64,000 bases of DNA from Meandrina meandrites (taxonomy: Eukaryota; Cnidaria; Anthozoa; Scleractinia; Meandrinidae), in contig OY855913.1 of NCBI GenBank assembly GCA_963693305.1, positions 7,992,201 through 8,056,200 of the forward strand, read 5' to 3'. A program made the position numbers and the translations under genes. Within the stretch, counting starts at the first letter, position 1, and each line of letters starts with the position of its first letter. The notes under the pieces are model-generated. The model was not told the DNA's origin, did not search any database, and saw only the letters and a program-made list of their open reading frames with translations. Of the stretch, positions 36,777-48,067 are shown piece by piece.

Positions 36777-39700
36777 ATGGCGGACGAGTTGAGGTTTGAT
36801 GGCCGTGTAGTACTTGTAACAGGTGCAGGAGGAGGGCTAGGAAAGGAGTATGCACTCGCTTTCGCCTCTAAAGGTGCCTCTCTTGTGGTGAATGATCTTG
36901 GTGGAGATGCGAAAGGAACGGGGAAAAACAGCGCCGCGGCCGACAAAGTCGTGGAAGAGATTCGTTCCCGCGGAGGCAAAGCGGTGGCCGACTACAACTC
37001 CGTCGAGGATGGCGAGAAAGTTGTCCAGACAGCATTAGATGCATTCGGTCGGATCGACGTCCTCATTAACAACGCAGGGATCTTGAGGGATCGATCGTTC
37101 GGCCGAACAAGTGACCTTGATTGGGATCTTGTCCACCGGGTTCATCTCCGAGGGGCGTTCAAAGTTACCCGAGCCGCTTGGCCTCACATGCGGAAACAGA
37201 ATTACGGCAAAATCATTATGACTTCTTCGACCTCTGGTGTGTTGGGGAATTTCGGGCAAGCGAACTACAGTGCAGCTAAAATGGGCCTTATTGGTCTCAG
37301 CAACACGCTGTCCATTGAAGGTGCAAAATACAACGTGCTCTGCAATGCTATCGTTCCCACAGCTGCATCAAGGTTAACAAAGGGCTTAATGCCACCAGAT
37401 CTGTTTGAAGCCCTCAAGCCAGAATACGTTGCCCCTTTTGTTGTGTACCTTTGTCATGAAAGCTGTCCGGAGACTGGAGGTGTCTTCGAGATGGGCGGTG
37501 GATGGGGTGCGCAGTTAAGGTGGCAGGAAAGTTTTGGGGCGATGCTAAGGAAGGGTGGTGTGACTGTGACACCGGAAATGGTGCGGGACAACTGGGACAA
37601 AATCACTGACTGGACAGGTTCTGTGAAGCCAAAGCTAAAGGGTGAATACATGACAGATCTTATAGCCAAGCTTGAAGAAGCCAAGGTGACAGTGCCAGGA
37701 AGCAAAGCCTCAAGCTCCGAACAAAAAGCGAAAGTTCCTGAAAAAAGCTTTACATTTGAAGCCAAGAATGTGATCCTGTATGCACTAGGGGTAGGGGTGA
37801 CAGTGCAGGAGGATTCATCGCATCTCAAGTTTCTGTATGAAGGATGTGACGACTTCAGCACATTGCCTACATTTGGAGTAATTCCAGCTCAGGTATATTA
37901 TAATAATAGCAAAAATCCATGTACAGTCAAGAGGCCCTGCCAGGGTAAATTCCAACAAGCGACATGGGCCAAAAAGTAGCGACAGCGCTCAAACGAAATA
38001 GCGACAAACGACTGACGAAGACAAATGTATATCGCTAAATTTCCGACAGCGTTGTGTAGCCTTGACAAAACGCCGACATGGGACACTTTAAAATTCCGAC
38101 AAGCGACCTGGGACACCCCCCTCGCAGGGCCTCAGTCAACTCTTGCCTTGCAGAGACCCCACTATTACACTAACTATTATCCAGATCCCCGCAAAAGCTA
38201 AAGAGGTTTGACTGGAAATTACTCCTGCTATTATGGACTCTCACTATTATGGAACAATTTACAGATACTTTCTTGGTACCAAAATAGCAATTATATTGTT
38301 TGGACTCTTGATAAAGTGGACCCTATGAACTTCTCATATAACATAATTACATAATATCATAATATTGCAGTCTGTTGTTTGTTATTTGTCAAAACAGACT
38401 TAAAAAGACTTCTGGAATATTTATTCATGCATCAATTCCTTCAGTAGCTGTACAACAGACATTGCTTTTTCACTTCAGGTTGACATGTGCCTTTTCCTTC
38501 TAGACTCTAAAAAAGAGAGCAAACCCTTATTCTCCATTAATATTCCAAGCAACTGCTTAGCAGTTTCACCACACTGTTGATAAGTTCACCGTAGTCTTAG
38601 CCTGTGGGCAGGCTCTCTTTGGGGGCTGCGAGTTTGGTAGCATCGCGCGAGCGGCCGCGAATAGTGAGCCGCTAAATGGGCAAGCAAAGGGAGCCTGCGA
38701 GCAACGAGAAACAAGAGCCTGCACAAAAGCCATTGTATTTTGAATACAGTGCATTCGTCCACGAACGCATCATTCTGATTGGTCAAAACTGACAGGCCCC
38801 AGCATTGATATCAAATGCAAATCATTTAATCCCAGGAGTAATGCGTCTGTGAATTCAAACATACATTTTGTTCAGAAGCACTTCGTAAACTTTTAATCAA
38901 ATCAAACCATCTACTAAAACTAAAACAAGAACAGGAACAAGCATTTGTCTCCTGGAAGGAAGTGATGCTTTCGCAGTTTTGTTTACTGCTACATTGGTTG
39001 GTGGCACTGTTTGAAGGACTCCTGGTGAGAGTTGAAACTGCTGTCTGTGAAGCTGATGCTCGCTTCGAGTAGAAGAGCTGCCGATCTCAACCTCTGCATT
39101 GCCATTCTTTGTCCTTTTAATTTTGTTGAAAAGCCCCGCACATACTCCTGATTTTTTGGACATGCAGATTACACTCTTGGCTGGACAAACAAGATAATTT
39201 GTTTTTATAACAAATTGTATACCAATTTGTTCACACAATTGCTTCTACCTTTCCATGGCTTCAATCACAATTTGACACTTCGGGTAAATTATCCGTTGAT
39301 ATGCAACCAGATCTATCAGTTCCTTTCTTTATTTCACATTGAAACAGCTCTTTCAAATACAAAAAAATATGCTCACATGCAATATTTGTTTTATTATCTT
39401 TTACTTGTTCTCTTTTGTCTGGGGGGCTGTCAACAAGTTGTCACATTTCAAGGGGCTGGATTTGAAATTCGATGGCTTTTGGGCTGGCTCTCATTTTTTG
39501 TCGCTCCAGCTCCACTCGCCATAACTCGCACCTTCTCCACTCGCGCGTTGCCCCCTAACGTATGTTAAGGGCACTTTATTTCTCATACACTGCTATTACA
39601 GACTCTTGCTATTACAGACACTAAACAATGTGCCTAGCAAATGCACTAATAATGAGAGTTGACTGTATTTTTTAGATTTATGGCCTTTAGGAGAGGAAAT

Positions 39701-42700
39701 GTAGGTTAAGTCTGTATCTTGGGATGCAGCTAAGAAAAACTAAGCATCCTGTGTAACTTCCAAATTACTCCAAGTCATTGTTTTCTCATGACATTTCAGC
39801 CTGTAATAAGCTCTCTTTCAGCCAGTGAATTTAGTTGGTAGCTGTCTCTTGGCTACATCCCTGTGTTGCAATAACTTTTTTGGGAGGCACAGAGAAGTCA
39901 GCAGACTCTTGATGCTGGTGCTCGACTCTGGTTTCACTGAGTAGCATGATGTCTTGTCAGTGCTATCCATACTTCTTATATTTTTCTTGTTCAAATAAGC
40001 AGAACCCAGGGGGCAGGGAGTGGTACATATGCTGATGCTGAAATCTAAATTCTGCAATGTTAGCGACTAGGAGTGTTGCTACTACCCCCGGATGGGACGC
40101 TTGTCCATCACAGGTTATCCGCAGCATTTTGTCATGTTTTCCTATTAACCAATCACCAGTGCCCATTTATACACCCGGGCCGGTTTGGTCATAACCCAAT
40201 TAACACTCACCCAGGATTAAAAGTTGATATAGGGGGTTCAATTTCTCTTGTATAAAAGTACATTTGTTGCTTATGTTTTGTGAAGATTGAGATTAGTTGA
40301 CGTCAAAGCTGGAAGATTATTAACAGAAAACCTCACTGCAAAGTTACAAAACTGAACTCAAAATTCAGACACGCTAGCCTGGATTAGTGTAATCATGCTT
40401 TGAAGAACCCAGCCCTGGGTGGAAAGGGCCACAGTGTGATTTAGGTATTGTAATGACTTTCCAATATCAACAAAACACACAAAAAATCAACTTAATGCTT
40501 GGTCTTTTGTTTGTGCTATTTTCTTTGTTGTTTGTCTTTATCAGGCTGCTTTAAATTCTGTTGTTATGAATGCTGTGGAACAAGCCGGACTTCCATTCAA
40601 CCCTGCAAAGGTAGAAACTTTTAAGCCATCATTAAATAAATGTTAATGATCTAGGGTAACATCCCTTTTTGCCAAATTTCTAAATCTGGATTTTGTAATC
40701 AAATTTTTATTTTCCTATTCATAGATTGCAGTCCAAAACATGGACTGAGGTAGATTATTCAGACAGACATCCGTATGGTATAAGTCTGCTGTAAATTTCC
40801 ACTCTTAAATTCATATTGTGGTAAATGGAAAGAACTGTCAGAAGCAAGCAATCTGCATTCTGTTAATGGAAATATAAATTGGCTTAAGGAACTGCTACGG
40901 TGATTTCTAGAAATGAGTGAAAGGAAAAGAATTCAGTCATGTTTGTCCATTTTAAAACTATTTCCATCCTTGCCAATGTTTATCTTACTTTCTAATGTTT
41001 GCTGTCATCTGTTGAAAACTCAAATCAGTGTTGTTGAGTTGAAATTTTCTTTGACAAAAGTACATATGAAGGGCCGCGAAAGAAAACGTCCCCCTCGAAT
41101 TTTGGCAAAATTAAACATTGTCAAAAACATTCCAAATTTCACATGCGGGTTTGTTTATGTGTGCTTTACACTGACCTGTATCTCATTTCGTGTGTCTTTG
41201 CTTTCCTGTCGATAATTATCGTATGCAGAAATGAAAATAAAGTGCTTGCAGCTTTCATTCTTCACAGTCAGCCAGTAGTATGAGTTTTTCAACACAATGC
41301 GTGGTCATCTTTCTTCGTAGGGTTTTGTAAGTGTAATGGGAAGGCGAGAAGAACTTCAAACGCGCCATTACAAGAAATTGCGATGCCGCAGCCATGTTTT
41401 CATTTTGATTTGCCTTGGGGGGGGGGGGGGGGGGTTAGAAAGGGACTGGATACCACATTGTGAGGTTGAGCTGACGTGTGAGAAAAGGAAAAAAGATGGC
41501 GATTTGCTTGTGAGAATAAAATGCTTTGAGTGCAACCGTCTGGTGGTTGAAGGACATCATTAAGTCTGGATACTCGCAAGTCAATAGCATCTCTCGAAGA
41601 ACTGAGGGTTGTTCTGCGCTTTGTTTGCACAATAGCGCTATTTTAGGCGCTGGAGGTGAAAGTTGTCCGACAAAGGCAGGTTGATCCAGGCAGGAAGTCT
41701 AAGGCAGGTTTCTTGTCGGGAACTTTGTCAGCACGAGTTTTGCAATGTTCGCTGGGATGCTGCGGCATCAAAGTTGCCGATAAGCAAGCTGGTTTTAGAC
41801 TTATCAAAATTGTTGGAGTGTTGCGGGCAGGACCTCTCCTGTCGACAAAATTCCCGGTACCTCATTCAATATTCATCGATCGATCGATCAATCGATGCAG
41901 CCGAAAACCAAAAAGTGCGTGAAGTCCTGTCTTGATTTCGCGGGATTTTTTGTAGTGTGTGTGATGCGATGATGCAAGGATTGGAGAAGTGAGAGCAAGC
42001 AGTGCTTTACTGAAAGCAAAACTAAGATGTAGTATGAAAACCAGCGTTAAATTTAACGTCGACGGCGACCGCCATGCATGTTTACTTCGCGTTCGTTAAA
42101 TCGGATCGACAGAGCGCGTGTCGTGTCACAAAAGTAGTCGAGTGTTGTGGAGCCAAACAAGGGAAAAAAAAAAACAGCTAACTGCAAGCACACTGGATGG
42201 AAAGCTAACCGCAAGCAAACCGAAGTGAAAGCTAACCGCAAGCAAACCGGAGTGAAAGCTAACCGCAAGCAAACTGCACTCAAGGCTAACCGCGGGCCTA
42301 GGGTTAAGCGTTTGGTTTATAGCTCAAATGCTAACCCTAATCCCAAATTTTAACCCTAAACTGAAACGCTAACCCTAAACCTTGGAGTTAGGGTTAGAGT
42401 TAAAGTTTAGGCTAGGGCTTAGAGCTTGGTTTAAAACAGCCGTAACTGGTTAACCGGTTAACCTTCGCTGATTTCATTGTTTCAACAAATGAAAGGCTTC
42501 TTTTGTTTATGCCTTATCCAATTAAGACGTTGCAAGCGAAAGCCGTGTTTTTTTGCATGCGTAATTTATGGCGAAAGAGACCAAACAACAGCGAAAGAAA
42601 TACCGGGCAATGTTAAACACACATAAACAAAGCTACATGCAAAATTTGGAGTTGTTTTGACAATGTTCAATTTTGACAAAATTCCAGGAGGACGTTTTCT

Positions 42701-45700
42701 TTTGCGGCCTTTCATATTATGTGTTTATTGAGCTTCTAACTTGAAACAGAAATTACGAGAGAGTGCCCCCTTAATTTTTCGCCATCATTTCTTCAGCTTC
42801 TTCATGGTGAGCAGTATCTGGAGCTCTACAAACCTCTACCAACATCAGGCACCTTAACAACCAAAGGAGAGGTTGGAGACATCCTTGACAAAGGGAAGGG
42901 AGCATTGGTGCTCGTCAACGCCACTAGTTACGACAGCAGTGGGGAAGCAGTGTGCTTCAATCAGTTCTCCATCTACATTGGTGGTGCTGGAGGGTTTGGA
43001 GGAAAGAAACGATCAGAACATGCCAAGCCGCTTGTTACCATGCCAACCCGTGCACCTGATGCTAGTGTCAAGGAGAAAACTAGCTGTTGCCAAGCTGCCA
43101 TTTATCGGCTGAGTGGCGATTCAAATCCAATTCATATTGATCCAGATTTTGCCCAGATGGGAGGTACAGTAAGGCTTTTGTCCTACCGGTATTTAATGTA
43201 TGATGGAAGAGAGGGGTTTAATATTTTCTCATGCCCATTTAGACTTTCCAATTCACTAATTCAATCTACTTTGGTATAATTTCCAGAGGTGAATAGCGAT
43301 AGAAATAGTGATCAAGTTTGAACTTTATTCTGTAGTTAATACGTTCTTGATATTCACCTCTGATAATTAAACTAAAACAATTATTTGCTTCAGGCTCCAT
43401 AAACAAATGGCCATTTAACTCAACTTTATCTTAATAAATATTCCTCAATATTAGGCCAATAATTGTTAAATATTTCACCACTACTAAACAATCACTTAAA
43501 ATTAGATAACAACGTGATATTCTGACACAATGATAAGCAAAGCATGTCTGAGAAATTAATCCAAGCAGCCCTTAAACAATCAAATTATTAATTTTACCTA
43601 TCCTTATTGATATTATAATGTTACTGTTGTTGTTATTACAGTGGAATCCCGTTAATACGGACACCAAGGGGACAGGCCAAATTGTCCATATTAACGGGGT
43701 GTGTGTATTAAGCGGGTTCTCAGAAAAAAAGTCATGGATACATGTTTTCTCGACGCAAAGACGAAGGCAAACGTTTTTACGGCAACAAAACGTTGTTTAA
43801 TTGTACTGCAACTGTAACAGATAAAAACTGTGAACTCTCTGACTAAAATAAATAATTTTTACGAAAACCTTACGATCTAGTCATACACTCGAACTAAACT
43901 TTAATAAACTCAACAGTGGAATTATTTTACAATGTCGCAGCTTTACTATATACAAGAAATAAAACGCATTTCAACAGCAACAGAACGTTTTTTATAAAGT
44001 TTCCTTTGTAACTGAAACTCGTAACCGTTCTTAAATTCAACCCAACCTATTTGAAAAAGTCGGTAACTTTACTTTGCACGGTACAGCAAAAGGCAAAGAA
44101 AGTGAAAGGGTCAAAAACCGGAAGTCGCGCTTTTAAGCTTCTCTTTGTAATAAAATGGTTTTAACTCCTCGAATTCTGTCATTATTTGACCAGGGTCCAA
44201 TGTCTTCAAGTTAGCAAATAATCGTGACTATGAAAATTTACAGTGCACAGAAAAATAGTGTCCGTAAAGCGGGGTTGACAATGTATAAGAGTTTGTCACT
44301 CGGGACACGGAAAAGTGTCCGTTGTCCGTATTAACGGTGTTTGATTAAGCGGGTTAATTTAAGAGAGAATGTATGAGGTTTTCATCGGGACCAACGAAAC
44401 TGTCCGTAATACTGGGGTGTCCGTATTAAGCGGGTGTCCGTAAAGCGGGGTTCCACTGTATCAGCAAAATGTATATCATGGCATCAATTTCACATTATTG
44501 TTTAATTTGTGCCATATTACAGGCTAAATTTCAGAATGCCTCTGTTAAGCAGCCTGTTGGCCATTACCTGGGTTTGACTACAAGAAGTAAGTAAGTAATG
44601 CATGCAGAGGGCTCAATATGAAACTTCAGCCCTTTGGATGGATTACAGGTAACTATATTAGGTACAGTGGTACAGTTATTTTATATCACGTCTGTTGCTC
44701 TTAACAGGTTTCTCAAGCCCCATTCTTCATGGTCTGTGTACATTTGGTTATGCTGCTCGTCACGTGCTGAAGCAGTATGCAAACAATGATGTGAGTAAAT
44801 TCAAGGCCATCAAAGCACGATTTTCCAAACCTGTTTATCCTGGTCAGACTATTCAGACTGACATGTGGCGAGATGGCAACAGGATATCTCTTCAGTGCAC
44901 GGCAGTTGAGAGCGGCCAGGTGGTGCTGTCAGGAGCGTATGTTGACTTAAAGGATATTGATGCAGCCAAGAAGACTCTACCAGTGAGTACAGAAATATTG
45001 ATGCCTGTGTTTTTGAAAATGAAGATGTGCTTAATTTATGAAATGGGACCTTGGCAGAGGATGGCAGGGTCTCATTTTGTTAATCAGCATGATCCTGGAC
45101 AACAGATCCAAATGTTGAGATCTGCCTTCCAAAGTTATTCCAAACCAATAAGAAAAAGAATAATTAAATATTTATTTTACTATAAAATATTTTAAGACTG
45201 GTTTTCATTGGGCATAAGCACAAGCACAAGCAAAGGCATAAGCACATATTGAGAAGAACAGACACACATTCTTCAAATGCTGTCATCACTATAAAGAATC
45301 ACCACGGCATAAGTATTAACATATAAGTAATATTTGATATTTATATGGTGAAAATTAGCATATGAATATGATCAAAATTAAATGCACCTCATTATTAAAG
45401 TTATACAGTGGAACCCCGCCTTACGGCCACCTCGTTATTACGGCCACTTTTTTTTTGTCCCGGCAAAATGGCCATACATTTTCTTATAATAAAACCCCAT
45501 TAATGCGGCCACCCCGTTAATACGGCCAACGGCCACATTCTGAAATCCCAAACTATACAATCCTTTATAATATTACCCCGCTAATACGGCCACTGGAACC
45601 AAATACCCATTAATAATTGACCAAACGAAACAAATACAGTACTTGAGAAACAATATTGAATGATATTATTATATTCAAAACGCCCGTGGATCTCTTTGAG

Positions 45701-47110
45701 CTTTTCTCCTCTTTGTGAACATCTCTTACAGAAAGATTGTTATCAAGGTCTAATAGATCTGTTAGTATTTTGATGTGGCTCTGTTCAATTGTGATATGTA
45801 TCTGTCAAGACGTCACTTGAAGCGGACCAGTCATGAAATTTGACACTACCCCGTTTATACGGCCACCCCGTTAATACGGCCAAATTTCCATGGCCCGTTG
45901 GTGGCCGTATTAACGGGGTTCCACTGTATTAATACTAAAAATATGAATGATTTAAAAACTAGCATTGTTTGTTGTTCTTGTGCTTATGCTTATGCCATGT
46001 GAGGACAGCATAGGAAGTTTAAGGAACGTTTTTATGTGCCTAGTGGAAACCAGCCTTTCATCAATGATGGTGTTGAAGCAGGAGGAGCCAACTGAAGTTA
46101 GTTTAAATATATACGAAGGGGTCTTATTAATTAAAAGGGTTTAATTAACAAGACCTCTTTGTATATATTTAAACTAATCACCAATAGATGATCTTAGGGA
46201 AGGTGCCTATGAAAAGGGTGGTGGTGCCAGGAGAAATATGAGCCTTTAGCAGGGTATGCAGGTATCCATGGCAACCCTGATGGCAGCAACCACCACCAGG
46301 CAGCATCACACTGAAAAGATCAGTGGAGATAGTTGCCAATCCATATACTCCAATGTGGGAGGGGGGGGGGGGGGGGGGGGTGAGGAAGCAAACTGAAGCA
46401 CACAGGCATGTCAAAGTTCTAAAACAACTGCACAACCTCACACAGCGAAATGCAAAACACCTAACCCCCGCAAAACCCTGTATGTCACTTCACAGTGGAT
46501 AGCCCCACAATCGCCGCCCACCAGCATTGGCTTAATTCTAACTTGGCCTAAATTACATTTAGCCACATTATAAAAGCTTTTCTGTCAGCCTCAGTGTATG
46601 TGAGACTTGTTTGAGACTTTGTCTTTCTAAAGTAAAGTGCCCCTTCAATTGCCTTGGAATCTCAGAGAGCTTTGGTTTCAGTTTTGTTCATTATTTTCTG
46701 TCTCCATTTATAAGTCTCTACAGGATGTCGATGCATTATTGTCAAGCCGAGGCAAGTCAGGCCTAAAGAGTGAGATCCTTTTTAACGAAATCAGCAAGCG
46801 GGTCAAAGATCACCCTGACCTTGTTAAGAAGGTCAAGGGCATCTTTGAGTGGAACGTGACAAAAGGGGGAAAGACTGCTGGCCAGTGGACCGTGGATCTG
46901 AAGAGTGGAGCTGGTTCTGTGATGGTGGGTCCGTCCAATAGAGGCAAGCCTGACTGCAGTATAACCGTGGAAGATGATGATTTGGCTTCCATAGCGACAG
47001 GAAAATCGAACCCGCAGCAGCTATTTATGAAGGGAAAGTTGAAAGTGAGAGGAAACATCATGCTCACTACAAAGTTGGCCCAGCTGTTTAAAGATCATGC
47101 CAAGATGTAA
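36777..47110 (+). CDS. HSD17B4: Peroxisomal multifunctional enzyme type 2 (D-bifunctional protein), complete, 736 aa
   Basis: Catalyses enoyl-CoA hydration and (3R)-hydroxyacyl-CoA dehydrogenation, steps 2 and 3 of peroxisomal beta-oxidation, directly after ACOX. Exons: 36777-37892, 40545-40610, 42797-43163, 44708-44982, 46724-47110, phases consistent and borders GT/AG (the last acceptor could be nine bases earlier, same frame). Domain order: SDR dehydrogenase (TGAGGGLG at 15-22, NNAG at 98-101, Ser151, Tyr164, Lys168); hot-dog enoyl-CoA hydratase 2 ([10 protein letters not shown] with Asp502 and His507, and [10 protein letters not shown]); SCP2-like sterol/lipid-transfer domain (about 609-736). 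It ends AKM, which fits the PTS1 consensus. Start ATG is in strong context (AAGATGG). The length equals that of the human enzyme. Unusually, the whole dehydrogenase domain lies in one 1116 nt exon. Confidence 0.96.
38133..39665. mobile_element. Second copy of the 4658-5141 MITE, split by a later insertion
   Basis: The left part 38133-38596 and the right part 39561-39665 align in order with the copy in the TRAF intron (shared GTTTGACTG, ACTTCTGG, TTAGCAGTTTCACCAC; then TATGTTAA and TATTACAGACAC). Between them about 964 bp of unrelated sequence is inserted (38597-39560), starting TTAGCCTGTGGGCAGGCTCT. This dates the inner insertion as younger. All within HSD17B4 intron 1. Confidence 0.75.
38597..39560. 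mobile_element. Insertion of unknown class inside a MITE
   Basis: Defined by interruption of the flanking MITE. Its left end is GC-rich with GCAGGCTCTCTTTGGGGGCT and an inverted AGCAAAGGGAGCCTGCG about 80 bp later. The remaining sequence has no coding frame that I can support and the ends show no obvious long inverted repeats. Confidence 0.55.
40059..40195 (-). mobile_element. Fragment of the 17828-18127 SINE family
   Basis: Shares AGCGACTAGGAGTGTTGCTA, GGATGGGACGCTTGTCCATC and CCCATTTATACACC with the full copy. The tRNA-like head is absent. HSD17B4 intron 1. Confidence 0.65.
42180..42292. repeat. 27 bp minisatellite, about four units
   Basis: Unit GCTAACCGCAAGCAAACCG plus AAGTGAAA, repeated with small changes. 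It encodes the repeated KANRKQT pattern in one plus-strand frame, a by-product of the array. Confidence 0.85.
42298..42425. repeat. Degenerate telomere-like (TTAGGG/CCCTAA) patch
   Basis: Several CTAACCCTAA / TTAGGGTTAG motifs, first on one strand and then inverted (CTAACCCTAAACC, then GGAGTTAGGGTTAGAG), embedded in a transposon-like element. Animal telomeres use TTAGGG, but the units here are irregular. Confidence 0.6.
43639..44458. mobile_element. Pogo/Tigger-like MITE with TA target duplication (820 bp)
   Basis: Flanked by TA on both sides. Starts CAGTGGAATCCCGTTAATAC and ends CGGGGTTCCACTG. Sub-terminal inverted CCGTTAATACGGACA / TGTCCGTATTAAGCGGG motifs. No transposase. HSD17B4 intron 3. 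Confidence 0.85.
45198..46053. mobile_element. GCATAAGCACAAGC-type MITE hosting a nested element
   Basis: The left end CTGGTTTTCATTGGGCATAA and the right end CTAGTGGAAACCAG are inverted, with GCATAAGCACAAGC next to the left end and TGCTTATGCTTATGCC at the right. The pogo-like MITE at 45406-45926 lies inside it. HSD17B4 intron 4. Confidence 0.65.
45406..45926. mobile_element. Pogo/Tigger-like MITE with TA target duplication (521 bp)
   Basis: TA flanks; starts CAGTGGAACCCCGCCTTACG and ends TTAACGGGGTTCCACTG. Internal repeated ACGGCCAC(C) motifs. Same end family as the 43639-44458 element but a different interior. Nested in the element at 45198-46053. Confidence 0.85.
46096..46178. repeat. AT-rich hairpin with about 35 bp arms
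   Basis: GTTAGTTTAAATATATACGA at the left is inverted as GTATATATTTAAACTAATC at the right. Intronic in HSD17B4. A 19-base G-run follows at about 46362-46380. Confidence 0.8.
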
Positions 47111-47153
47111 TTGGTTTGAGAAACTGATACGAACAATTCTGATGAAAGAAGAA

Positions 47154-47159
47154 ATTAAA
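47154..47159 (+). terminator. Candidate variant poly(A) signal ATTAAA for HSD17B4
   Basis: ATTAAA 44 nt after the TAA stop. It is the common variant of AATAAA and the nearest match. The evidence is positional only. Confidence 0.35.
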
Positions 47160-47443
47160 ATGTAGACTTTTATAGACTAGCTTAGAGTTAAGAGTAGTTA
47201 TCTTAGCATCTTCAATGCAAGATTTTCAACGTTCACCTGATCGTTACAAATATATATTTTTCATACTTCATCCATTGTACATGACAACCTTTGAATGCAG
47301 TCGCCAAAGTTGTGTTGTGTTGGTTGAAGTCAATTGTGTGATTTTACTTCAAAAGGAGACGTTTCAAATGTACTTTGGTAAATAATATTATGGATTGCTA
47401 CTTTGTGAAGCCGTTATTTTAAGGTATATTCCGGTAAAAAAGA

Positions 47444-47513
47444 CGGATCAGTTTATGTTTCTGGGAAACTGCCCACGGTAGGTGGGCAGTTTCCCAGAAA
47501 CATAAACTGATCC
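47444..47513. repeat. Near-perfect hairpin with 32 bp arms, HSD17B4 3' flank
   Basis: GGATCAGTTTATGTTTCTGG...GCCCAC is inverted as GTGGGC...CATAAACTGATCC around a five-base loop. If the transcript reads through it, the RNA would form a strong stem. Confidence 0.9.
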
Positions 47514-47918
47514 AAAAGGACAAAGGGAACTAACACCTCAAAACAGCAGTTGGTTACGGATTCTAAAAACAGTGCTAACAGTCAGACATTTTAATTTTGG
47601 ATTAAAGACTTCCCGTATTGAAAATTTAACTCGTCACTTTAAAAGATTGAAAGTTTAAAACGAAGAATATATCGGATTTTCATTAACAGGTTCATTACTT
47701 TTAAAATCAATCAATTTATCAGTAAGGTGAATTGTGCAAAGTAAGTTTATACATTAAGCAGTCACATCAAGACTGGTTTTCTATATACTGGTTATGTCAT
47801 CAATGATCAGAATAATACCATTTAGATTAGAAAACGTCCTAAGAATATACATTTTGATGATGAAAGTAAACGAGTGATTTTTTTTCCTCGCGTTGTTTTC
47901 TAAAAAAAAAAAGAAATC

Positions 47919-48067
47919 ATGTTTTTGGTGTTTCCATCGAGTTAGAAACACTCGTGAAAGTTTGGGAGAACTCGAAAAAGCTGTGGAAACACTCGCCTAT
48001 TGGCTCTTGTTCCCACAGCATTTCCCGTTCTCCCAATTCTATAACTCGATAGAAACACGGAACATGT
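47919..48067. mobile_element. Small inverted-repeat element
   Basis: CATGTTTTTGGTGTTTCCAT plus CGAGTTAGAAACACTCG at the left; CGTTCTCCCAATTCTATAAC plus TCGATAGAAACACGGAACATG at the right, inverted with mismatches. Non-coding. Confidence 0.5.

Larger units (their letters stand above)
41066..42715. mobile_element. 1.65 kb inverted-repeat element with minisatellite and telomere-like core
   Basis: Ends: GAAGGGCCGCGAAAGAAAAC at the left and GTTTTCTTTTGCGGCCTTTC at the right; the inverted similarity continues imperfectly for about 150 bp on each side (to about 41215 and from about 42548). The core has a G-run (about 41419-41434), a 27 bp minisatellite and TTAGGG-like repeats. No transposase recognised; frames at 41656-41935 are open on overlapping phases but show no known domain. 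HSD17B4 intron 2. Confidence 0.7.

Noticed and set aside
41656..41935. Two overlapping 90-codon frames inside the 41066-42715 element
   Set aside because: Overlap on different phases, no transposase motif, and the GATCGATCGATC stretch is simple repeat.
42298..42425. Chromosome end or telomere
   Set aside because: The TTAGGG-like units are few, irregular and occur in both orientations inside an intron.
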